Part shown: positions 1-6,352 of the stretch, one piece after another
How positions within the stretch are numbered: the first letter of the stretch is position 1
Layout: every line of letters starts with the position of its first letter
Origin: JAGOSA01 sp043718505
GTDB taxonomy: Bacteria; Patescibacteriota; Minisyncoccia; Phycocordibacterales; UBA9973
DNA length: 33,533 bases
Assembly: GCA_043718505.1 (NCBI GenBank)
Contig: JAYSVN010000048.1
Location: 1-33,533 of the forward strand
Direction of reading: 5' to 3'
The notes under the pieces: model-generated
What the model was told of the DNA's origin: nothing
The model's database searches: none
Seen by the model: the letters and a program-made list of their open reading frames with translations, nothing else
Position numbers and translations under genes: made by a program

Positions 1-1
1 G

Positions 2-100
2 GCACAATGGATTGCGGCTACAATTTCTTCAGATGGCAACTATCCAGTAGTAGGAGCATGGGCCGGTTACATTTATACCGGCGTCTATGTCTTAAACTAA
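2..100 (+). CDS. C-terminal end of a possible BNR/propeller-type repeat protein (partial)
   Basis: An open frame runs from the left edge of the window to a TAA stop and encodes the last 32 residues of a protein. It contains an S-S-D-G-N-Y followed by a G-Y-I-Y-T-G stretch. That pattern is typical of one blade of sialidase-like BNR or asp-box propellers, where SSDG, a hydrophobic strand and GYIYTS recur. The start lies outside the window, so domain content and total length are unknown. It is too short for a firm family assignment. The next gene on this strand begins about 350 bases later. Confidence 0.5.
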   Translation, partial: AQWIAATISSDGNYPVVGAWAGYIYTGVYVLN

Positions 101-452
101 AACATGTGAGAGAGTCCTTTCTCATTAAAAAACTCTATACAAAAGCCATAGTTTTTTATTTTAGCGTGGGTATATAAATATACGAACCGTACTGTTGTAT
201 CGCAGTTCTCACTTCGTTCACCAGTCCGCGCAAAAATGAACAGAGCCCCCATGGGGGTGTTTTGTCTTTGTGGGTTTTGGTTGTTTTCCAGTTCCAACCG
301 ACTCATTTCCTCTTCAACAGCTTTTCGTTTTTCCGCGATTGGAATATGGAATTTAATTGGAAAAATAAAGAGTTCAATGACTTGATTTGAAAAATAGGGT
401 ATAGGGGTATATACTATAAGTAAGTCGACAACTAATAACCTAACGAAAACAT
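101..452. other. Intergenic region without a supported gene
   Basis: These 352 bases separate the partial propeller gene from the metal sensor. The minus strand is open across most of it, but the translation has no recognisable domain and runs over the sensor's promoter and first codons, so I do not call it a gene. Two things are visible: a perfect palindrome CCCCCATGGGGG at 246-257, and a promoter with G-rich tandem elements at 387-415. Confidence 0.6.
387..415 (+). promoter_or_regulatory. Promoter with candidate metal-sensor operator for the CsoR/RcnR-like gene
   Basis: TTGAAA at 387-392 and TATACT at 410-415 are separated by 17 bases, a good sigma-70 type match. The spacer holds two G-tracts in tandem, TAGGGTA and TAGGGGTA (about 395-409). 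CsoR/RcnR-family repressors bind G/C-tract sites flanked by AT at their own promoters. Overlap of the tracts with the core promoter would suit autorepression. The promoter match is seen; operator function is inferred. Confidence 0.5.
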
Positions 453-734
453 ATGCACCATTCAGTTGATCAAAAATTAAAAAATAGAACACTTCATCGC
501 GCGAAGATACTTAGGGGTCAATTTGATGGCCTTATCAAAGCAATTGAGGAAGAAGTATATTGCCCCAACCTACTAGAGCAATCGCTCTCAATTCAAAGAT
601 CACTCAAGAGCCTAAACAGTTTTCTTCTTGAAAACCATATCCGCTCCCATGTGAAGCAACAAATGCAAGATAGAGGTGGCAACGAAAAAGCGGTCAAAGA
701 ATTAATCAGAATATACGATTTATCAAACAGGTAA
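453..734 (+). CDS. CsoR/RcnR-family metal-sensing transcriptional repressor
   Basis: This 93-residue all-helical protein matches the DUF156 (CsoR/RcnR/FrmR) family in length and pattern: an H-R-A-K-I-x-R-G-Q-x-x-G-L start of helix 1, a Y-C-P-N-L-L-E-Q helix 2, and an E-N-H-I-R-S-H-V segment. Family members bind DNA as apo-tetramers and release it on metal or electrophile binding. The predicted ligand positions are His3 (or His2), Cys37, His62 and His66. The 25- and 4-residue spacings equal those of RcnR (H3-C35-H60-H64), whereas copper CsoR has Cys at the last position. That favours a Ni/Co-type or mixed sensor, although the downstream genes look copper-related. It is first in the island and probably controls itself and perhaps the genes after it. 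No Shine-Dalgarno sequence is visible. Confidence 0.88.
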   Translation: MHHSVDQKLKNRTLHRAKILRGQFDGLIKAIEEEVYCPNLLEQSLSIQRSLKSLNSFLLENHIRSHVKQQMQDRGGNEKAVKELIRIYDLSNR

Positions 735-780
735 CCAGAAAAGTCGTCATTACTAATAATTAATCAATTACTGTAAAAAT

Positions 781-1002
781 ATGAAAATATCAAAATTAAT
801 GCATGTTGCAAGCGTCATCGTAGGTTTCGTTGGAGTCATCGTATTTACAGGTGCACTTATCGGAGGGGGTGATAATTTGGTATTCGGAATTACAAAAATG
901 GACGCACTTGCTTGTGCCGCCGTACTCATTCTTATTGCAACATGGCTTCAGATTGCAACGATTCATCACATGATGCTTGAGAAAAAGGGAGAGATAGTCT
1001 AG
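781..1002 (+). CDS. Small two-helix membrane protein, unknown function
   Basis: The product has 73 residues and two predicted transmembrane helices (about 7-30 and 40-60), joined by a short loop containing G-G-G-D-N. The C-terminus carries I-H-H-M-M, a His/Met cluster that could bind metal, then a charged tail. It does not match a family I recognise. It lies 46 bases after the sensor on the same strand and precedes a second small membrane protein, so it may belong to the metal island. The reading frame is clean and the start is preceded by an AT-rich stretch without a Shine-Dalgarno sequence. Confidence 0.6.
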   Translation: MKISKLMHVASVIVGFVGVIVFTGALIGGGDNLVFGITKMDALACAAVLILIATWLQIATIHHMMLEKKGEIV

Positions 1003-1134
1003 ACATTCTTCGAGCGATTACTTTATCGTATACGAGAATTAGAGCTTGATATAAATGTTACAAAATAAATTGTAGTAATATACAAAGAACAAGAGCAAAC
1101 AAGCTCTGTCTAATTAACAAGTTAATAAAAAATT

Positions 1135-1608
1135 ATGAAAAAATTACTAAAAATCTCATTTGTGTTAGCAATTACCGTTGGAGTTGTGCTAGTCTTTGGG
1201 GCGTTATGGGGTATTACATTTACGTATAATAACGTAGCTCGCGAAAAAATTATAACACCTGCGGATGCTTCTATTCCTGATACACCAGTTCGGGGCCCGT
1301 TAACGCTTAAATCACAGTCTGATATTATCAGGACTCATACACTTAAAATCACCGGGGGTCAAACATATTCACAAATGCCCCGCCAAATCCCAAAACTTGA
1401 TATAAAGGGCAGTCCGATTTTAGATGAAAAAGGTAAACCAGTTATGGTTTCAAATGATGGTCGAGATATTTGGATAGAAGCTACAGCTCTTACAACAGCT
1501 ATCAATTTAGGAATGATAACATATGCATTTTTTGGACTCGTTCTACTTTTCGGGCTAATATCAATTTGGACCGGCATAGTATTTAGAAGCTTAGGTAAAA
1601 GGTATTAA
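1135..1608 (+). CDS. Membrane protein with an extracytoplasmic loop between two helices
   Basis: The product has 157 residues. One transmembrane helix lies at the N-terminus (about 7-30) and another near the C-terminus (about 125-150). A hydrophilic central domain of about 90 residues contains repeated Pro and Lys turns (for example P-R-Q-I-P-K-L-D-I-K-G). The arrangement suggests a loop on the outer face of the membrane. I do not recognise the family. It is collinear with the metal-island genes, 46 bases upstream of the DUF305 gene, so a role in the same envelope system is possible but not shown. Confidence 0.65.
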   Translation: MKKLLKISFVLAITVGVVLVFGALWGITFTYNNVAREKIITPADASIPDTPVRGPLTLKSQSDIIRTHTLKITGGQTYSQMPRQIPKLDIKGSPILDEKGKPVMVSNDGRDIWIEATALTTAINLGMITYAFFGLVLLFGLISIWTGIVFRSLGKRY

Positions 1609-1654
1609 AATATCATTATTCTTTCGGGAAGCAATTATTAATATAAAAAATTAT

Positions 1655-2281
1655 ATGAATGATAAAATTATGTTTGGGATCGGTGGAGTTGTTGTAGGGC
1701 TGGTGTTGGCGAATATCTTTGGGTCAACAATGTTTTCTGGATTTAATAATCGAAACAGTGGAATGATGGGTAATAATCAAAATAGAAGTAATGTTCAAAT
1801 GATGGGTAATATAGATAAACATTTTATCGAACAGATGATCCCACATCACGATGGAGCCGTAGCAATGGCAAAGGTAGCTCTCGAAAAGTCTAAGCACCCC
1901 GAGATCAAAACTCTTGCAAGTGCAATAATTGCAGGTCAGACTAAAGAAATAGAAGACATGGCAGGGTGGTATAAGAACTGGTTTGGAAAAGATGTTCCAA
2001 AAGTAAACACGGGAATGATGGGTGGCGGGATGATGTCAGGAAGCGGAATGCATATGGGAGGACAAGAAGATATGGCATCGCTCCAAAACGCAACTGATTT
2101 TGATAAGGCATTTCTTGAGACAATGATTCCACATCATCAGATGGCACTTATGATGGTGCAGATGCTGGAAGCAGGAACTAACCGTCCAGAAATGATAGAG
2201 CTTGCAAAAAATATTACTGTCTCACAATCAAAAGAAATAAAGGACATGCAAGGCTGGTATAAAGAGTGGTATGGTAAATAA
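1655..2281 (+). CDS. DUF305 protein, Met/His-rich, probably a copper-binding envelope protein
   Basis: This 208-residue protein has an N-terminal membrane anchor (about 5-27), a Met/Asn/Gly-rich linker, and a duplicated DUF305 unit. Each half carries the family signature M-I-P-H-H (His64-His65 and His160-His161) in a ferritin-like helix pair, and each ends in a G-W-Y-K-x-W motif. A second Met-rich segment (about 120-140, M-M-G-G-G-M-M) joins the halves. DUF305 includes CopM, a periplasmic copper-binding protein of cyanobacteria, so extracytoplasmic copper or silver binding is the likely role. It sits between small membrane proteins and a BNR propeller in the metal island. Family assignment is firm; the metal is inferred. 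Confidence 0.85.
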   Translation: MNDKIMFGIGGVVVGLVLANIFGSTMFSGFNNRNSGMMGNNQNRSNVQMMGNIDKHFIEQMIPHHDGAVAMAKVALEKSKHPEIKTLASAIIAGQTKEIEDMAGWYKNWFGKDVPKVNTGMMGGGMMSGSGMHMGGQEDMASLQNATDFDKAFLETMIPHHQMALMMVQMLEAGTNRPEMIELAKNITVSQSKEIKDMQGWYKEWYGK

Positions 2282-2322
2282 AAATCTTTAACCTGTGTAT
2301 CTTTAGTAATTAAAAATATTTT

Positions 2323-3234
2323 ATGGAAAACAAGAATGTTTTATTTGGAATCATTGCGATAGTTATTATTGGGAGCATTGTGCTTTTTTCGAACGGAGGC
2401 GATAAGGCAGTAGAAGATTCTTTAGCCAATAATCTATACCTTGAGGAGTCTATTACCCATGGTCACGGGTTGGCGGTTGATGTGACAGACCCAAACAAGC
2501 TTTACATCGCCACCCACCATGGCCTCTTGGCACTCATTAATGAGAAAGACCTTTATCGAGTCGGCAAAAGTAAGGATGATTACATGGGATTCTCAACTCA
2601 TCCCACCGAAACAAATACTTTCTTTTCTAGTGGACACCCTAGTGTCGGAGGCAATATCGGGTTTCAGAAGTCCGAAGATGGTGGTATAACGTGGAAGAAA
2701 GTTTCAAATGGAATAAACGGTCCGGTGGATTTCCATGCAATGACACTTAGCTCAGTGAATCCAAATATTTTTTATGGCTGGTATCAAGGCAGTCTACAAA
2801 GAAGTGTTGATCAAGGAGAAAATTGGGAAATTGTAAATAAAAATCTCTTACCAGTATATCTTGCGACCGACTCTCAGGATGAAAATGTAGTATATGCTGC
2901 AACTCCGCAAGGCCAGGGTATAATGGTCAGTCGGGATAAAGGTATAACATGGTCGTCTCTATCACCACAATTAGAAGGTGGCGCAGTATCCGTCCTTGCA
3001 ATCAACCCGGGAAATGCAAAAGTCATTTTAGTATTTAGTGAAAAGTTGGGAGGTCTTGGAAAGACAAGTGACTCGGGCAAGATATGGAAGAAAGTAAGCG
3101 GAGAATTTAACGGAGAAACCATCCTTCACATTGCGTTTAGTCGGAACAATCCAAATATCGTCTATGCACTTACGCAAAAAAATAAAATTTATAAGAGCAA
3201 TGATACAGGGGATACATGGAATTTAATATACTAA
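2323..3234 (+). CDS. Membrane-anchored BNR/asp-box beta-propeller protein
   Basis: The product is 303 residues long. An N-terminal hydrophobic anchor (about 5-24) is followed by a propeller with several asp-box repeats: S-E-D-G-G-I-T-W-K-K, S-V-D-Q-G-E-N-W-E, S-R-D-K-G-I-T-W-S-S, T-S-D-S-G-K-I-W-K and S-N-D-T-G-D-T-W. The first blade includes I-T-H-G-H-G and A-T-H-H-G, clusters of His that could hold metal. It resembles the F510_1955-type glycosyl-hydrolase-like proteins that often accompany DUF305 genes; enzyme activity is unproven. It lies 41 bases after DUF305 and is likely co-expressed with it. It probably faces the outside of the cell. Confidence 0.8.
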   Translation: MENKNVLFGIIAIVIIGSIVLFSNGGDKAVEDSLANNLYLEESITHGHGLAVDVTDPNKLYIATHHGLLALINEKDLYRVGKSKDDYMGFSTHPTETNTFFSSGHPSVGGNIGFQKSEDGGITWKKVSNGINGPVDFHAMTLSSVNPNIFYGWYQGSLQRSVDQGENWEIVNKNLLPVYLATDSQDENVVYAATPQGQGIMVSRDKGITWSSLSPQLEGGAVSVLAINPGNAKVILVFSEKLGGLGKTSDSGKIWKKVSGEFNGETILHIAFSRNNPNIVYALTQKNKIYKSNDTGDTWNLIY

Positions 3235-3240
3235 GAAATA

Positions 3241-3249
3241 TGGTATAAT
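3241..3249 (+). promoter_or_regulatory. Extended -10 promoter inside the metal island
   Basis: TGG-TATAAT (hexamer at 3244-3249) is a perfect -10 with an extended TG element. It lies 7 bases before the ATG at 3257, which would give a leaderless mRNA. It could give the efflux half of the island its own transcript. I see no good -35. Confidence 0.55.
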
Positions 3250-3256
3250 GAAGGGT

Positions 3257-3589
3257 ATGTTGAAAAAAAGCCTCAAATTTAAAACTCAAGTAGTTTTCAG
3301 CCTTGCAATGCTGAGCTTTTTTGCTTGTGTTTTTCACGTTACTCCAGATTTATCACACGCAAACGCAGATAGTCATGAAAAGGTGGCTTGTGTTGATCAC
3401 CAGATATCAATTTCCATCCATAGAGATCAACATGGTTTAGATTTTGTTGCGTTTGATTTTATACCCGTTATCCCTGTAAATTTTAATATAGATTTTTTAC
3501 CGACACCTAATCAACTACCCACATATGACTCAGACTCACCACCTGTTAAAATAGCTTTATATATAAAGTATAATACGTTGATTCTTTAG
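3257..3589 (+). CDS. Small exported protein of unknown function
   Basis: The product has 110 residues with a signal-peptide-like N-terminus: K-K-S-L-K-F-K-T then a hydrophobic core with A-M-L-S-F-F-A-C, and a possible cleavage site near H-A-N-A-D. The mature part is short and contains S-H-E-K-V-A-C-V-D-H, a mixed His/Cys group that could bind metal, followed by a Pro-rich region. I do not recognise the family. The ATG at 3257 is preferred over the in-frame ATG at 3248, because the latter overlaps the -10 hexamer. Its position just before the efflux genes recalls the small exported proteins encoded next to metal pumps elsewhere, but that is analogy only. Confidence 0.6.
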   Translation: MLKKSLKFKTQVVFSLAMLSFFACVFHVTPDLSHANADSHEKVACVDHQISISIHRDQHGLDFVAFDFIPVIPVNFNIDFLPTPNQLPTYDSDSPPVKIALYIKYNTLIL

Positions 3590-3628
3590 GATTTACATAG
3601 ACTAATTATTAATTAATCTATGTAAATC
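3590..3628. repeat. Perfect 12-bp inverted repeat abutting a start codon
   Basis: GATTTACATAGA at 3590-3601 and its exact reverse complement TCTATGTAAATC at 3617-3628 flank a 15-base AT-only-plus-C loop. The right arm ends at the base before the ATG at 3629. It lacks a following T-run, so it is not an ordinary terminator. It could be an operator, or an mRNA hairpin controlling translation of the next gene. Confidence 0.8.
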
Positions 3629-4534
3629 ATGAACAAAAAAATTATTATTGCTCTTGTCGCCATTTTGGTGATAGGAGGAGGAATCTATTATGCAACTTCA
3701 CAAAATAAAACTGCCCCAGTGGCTTCAGGCACTCCTTCAGAACAGCCTACCCCTAATATGCCTACAAAAAATATGAATGCTGATAAAATGAGTGTTTCAA
3801 ACGGAGCCACCCTTGCAGGAACCCGTATTATAGTAAAAAATTCAGTCTTAAAAGCCGGAAGTCAAAATCTTTCTTTTGAGCTATACGGTAAAGATGGGCA
3901 TGTATTTAGCGATGCTGAACTAAAAGTTACCAAAGAAAAAAAGATGCATTTCATTATGGCTTCAGCTGATTTTTTAGACTACCAGCATGTACACCCAGAC
4001 TTTAAAGATAAACTCTGGCAGACACAACTTATGCTAAAAAACAATACTGCATATCAAGCATATGTCGATATTGATTCTGAAGATGGTCCTGAAACTCTAC
4101 GTCTTCCTATTACTGTTGGTGCTCCGCAAGCAGTGTCAAAAGTTTCGCAAAAAGAAACAACTCTCTCTAAGGATAATGTTGAAGTAAAAATGAACGCAGA
4201 AAATGGTTTTGCTTCCGGTAGAGAAAACCCTGTTACCTTTACTATTTCAAAGGGAGGTAAAACAATTATTCCTGAAAATTATCTTGGCGCAAAAGGCCAT
4301 GTCGTGGCACTTGGTGATGATCCAAACACATTCATTCACGGACACCCTAACGATGATGGAGACAATGAAATTCACTTTGCATTTAGTTTTAAAAATGCAG
4401 GAACCTACACGCTCTTTGCCCAATTCCAAGCAGGAGGTGTAGTTCGCACATACCCATTTACTGTTACAGTAACTGGCGCAACAGGTCGTACCGATGAGAG
4501 TAAGCCTCATACAGATATCGTTCCGCATAACTAA
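3629..4534 (+). CDS. Anchored envelope protein with two His-motif (copper-type) domains
   Basis: This 301-residue protein has an N-terminal membrane segment (about 5-22), a Pro/Thr/Met-rich linker (about 28-58), and two related beta-sandwich-like domains. Domain 1 has M-H-F-I-M and Q-H-V-H-P (His107, His120, His122). Domain 2 has G-H-V-V-A-L and I-H-G-H-P (His224, His237, His239). The same H...H-x-H pattern in both halves suggests a duplicated metal site, as in FixH/YtkA-like or copper-export accessory proteins. The C-terminus adds further His. It lies directly upstream of the pump adaptor and probably hands metal to it outside the membrane. The duplication is seen; the metal and the hand-over are inferred. 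Confidence 0.75.
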   Translation: MNKKIIIALVAILVIGGGIYYATSQNKTAPVASGTPSEQPTPNMPTKNMNADKMSVSNGATLAGTRIIVKNSVLKAGSQNLSFELYGKDGHVFSDAELKVTKEKKMHFIMASADFLDYQHVHPDFKDKLWQTQLMLKNNTAYQAYVDIDSEDGPETLRLPITVGAPQAVSKVSQKETTLSKDNVEVKMNAENGFASGRENPVTFTISKGGKTIIPENYLGAKGHVVALGDDPNTFIHGHPNDDGDNEIHFAFSFKNAGTYTLFAQFQAGGVVRTYPFTVTVTGATGRTDESKPHTDIVPHN

Positions 4535-4541
4535 AAAATAT

Positions 4542-6347
4542 ATGAAAGAAAAAATCTCTTTATACAAAAAGAGGGTTATTAATGTATATCAACAACTTTC
4601 TAAACGACAAAAAATAGTCTTACCTGTCATAGCAATACTTGTCATCGGGAGTATTACCACCATAGTGTTTGCTTCTCCTGAGGGGCATGATGCAGAGCCA
4701 GCATCGGTAGTACAACAATCAGAACAAGTTCTAGTAAGAAAAGTAGGAGATGTAGACACTGACGCAATATCGCAAGAAGGACTTAGTAGCTTCTACGGTG
4801 AAATAACATCAAAAGATATCGCTTCGATCAATGCGTCACGTGAAGGTGTTATTAGTTCTTGGAATGTATCAGTGGGAGATAGTGTTTCAACAGGGACTGT
4901 TCTTGGCTATGTGACCGTTACCGGGGTATCGCCAGAGCAACAGATGGCATTAGCTGAGCAACAAGCAAATGCCTTAAAAGCACAACTTGATTTAGAGACT
5001 GCCAATAAGATATCAAAAGAAACAGAATCAGTCTTCGGGCAAATTACAGAATCTCTTAAGTCTGTAGCTAATAAACAAAAATCAATTTACGATGGCTCAG
5101 ACGGTACTTTGTCCTCAACATATCAAACAGAGTTACAAGCTATCACTCAACAACAAATACAATTAAATAATAAATTGCAAGACTTCGCTAAAACAGCGAT
5201 AGCTGAAATTTACCCACAGATAAGTGTGTATGGAAATTCTCCTTTCAATAGCCATTATTCTGATAATTCACTTAAAGCTGGCTTTGGCGTTAGAAATTCT
5301 GACTTAAGAAATAAATATATAACAATTATTAAAAGCCTTGCCGTTCAAACACAAAACAGAACAATAGCAGATCAAGATGTCAGAAATTTTCTAGATAAAA
5401 CAATTGAAATGGTTGACGCTTCTTTGTCTTCTGAATCTTTAAATCTAGATGCGATTACAATGTCGGTAAAAGATTTACAGACAGAATTACGGGATATCAG
5501 TAGCGAACTCACTCAAGCAACAATCGATAAAGCAGCCAAAGAGCGCGAACGAAGCCAGATAGACATCGAGCTCTCAAAGAGTCTTGTTGGTTTTGAAACT
5601 GACCTCAGTTTGAAAAAACTTGAGCAGCTTTCAGCGAATGAACGTGCCAAAAATGAAGCAAAAGGTGCAGAGCTTCTGGCACAAAAACTGGCGGTAAGCG
5701 CAGGTGGAGTTATTCCAATATACGCTTCCAAGTCAGGGGTTGTGGCAACAGTTGAAAAAAAAGTTGGGGACTATGTCACGATCTCGGATCGTGTAGGGTT
5801 TATATCCAACGCAAACCCGCGAAAAAACGTACGGTTCACCATCCCTGCTTCATGGAAAGATATAAACGAGGGAGACACTCTCTCGATTTCTTGGAGACCT
5901 GAATACTCTATGGGAAGTGCCGTCATTACAGGCATTAGTCCAATTATTGATGAGAAGGGTGGCTATCAAGCTGAAGCTGTCATTTCCAAAGAAACACCAT
6001 TCCCAGTCGGGGCATCAGTTCGAATTATTCCAGAAAATTCTAAAAAGGGTGTGTTCGTAAACCGCAAGGCGGTAGTATTTGAAGGAGTACAGCCATATGT
6101 ATGGATAGTTACTGAGAATGACACCCTGCGAAAACAAGAAATAAAAATAGGAAGAGGTCTTGGTGAGTATGTTGAAATACTCTCAGGTCTTGAACGAGAA
6201 TTTTCTTATCTGGTGATTATTGATCCCCTCGTACAAATTCAATCAGGCATGATGCTTTCAGAAATTCTGAAAACAGAGACAAAGGTCGAATCTGCTGCTC
6301 CAGCAATAGTAGAGGACGAGAGTCAGCCTCATGGCCATGACGAATAA
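4542..6347 (+). CDS. RND efflux periplasmic-adaptor (membrane fusion) subunit, CusB-like
   Basis: The product has 601 residues. After a basic N-terminus and one membrane helix (about 26-45) come a lipoyl-like half motif (S-R-E-G-V-I-S-S-W-N-V-S-V-G-D), a long helical hairpin of about 250 residues rich in Gln, Glu and Lys, the second lipoyl half (S-K-S-G-V-V-A-T-V-E), and beta-barrel and membrane-proximal domains. The C-terminus ends with H-G-H-D-E. The ATG at 4542 is preferred, since an upstream in-frame ATG at 4494 lies inside the preceding gene. The stop is only 5 bases before the permease start, indicating coupled translation. The hairpin is longer than in most adaptors, as might suit crossing a thick wall rather than docking to an outer-membrane channel. 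Confidence 0.88.
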   Translation: MKEKISLYKKRVINVYQQLSKRQKIVLPVIAILVIGSITTIVFASPEGHDAEPASVVQQSEQVLVRKVGDVDTDAISQEGLSSFYGEITSKDIASINASREGVISSWNVSVGDSVSTGTVLGYVTVTGVSPEQQMALAEQQANALKAQLDLETANKISKETESVFGQITESLKSVANKQKSIYDGSDGTLSSTYQTELQAITQQQIQLNNKLQDFAKTAIAEIYPQISVYGNSPFNSHYSDNSLKAGFGVRNSDLRNKYITIIKSLAVQTQNRTIADQDVRNFLDKTIEMVDASLSSESLNLDAITMSVKDLQTELRDISSELTQATIDKAAKERERSQIDIELSKSLVGFETDLSLKKLEQLSANERAKNEAKGAELLAQKLAVSAGGVIPIYASKSGVVATVEKKVGDYVTISDRVGFISNANPRKNVRFTIPASWKDINEGDTLSISWRPEYSMGSAVITGISPIIDEKGGYQAEAVISKETPFPVGASVRIIPENSKKGVFVNRKAVVFEGVQPYVWIVTENDTLRKQEIKIGRGLGEYVEILSGLEREFSYLVIIDPLVQIQSGMMLSEILKTETKVESAAPAIVEDESQPHGHDE

Positions 6348-6352
6348 ATTCT

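Noticed and set aside
97..492. 131-codon open frame on the minus strand upstream of the metal sensor
   Set aside because: It has no recognisable domain and covers the promoter and first codons of the well-supported sensor gene; it also touches the stop of the partial gene at 2-100.
3590..3628. Rho-independent terminator at the inverted repeat before the His-motif gene
   Set aside because: The stem is AT-rich and no T-run follows; the start codon comes at once.
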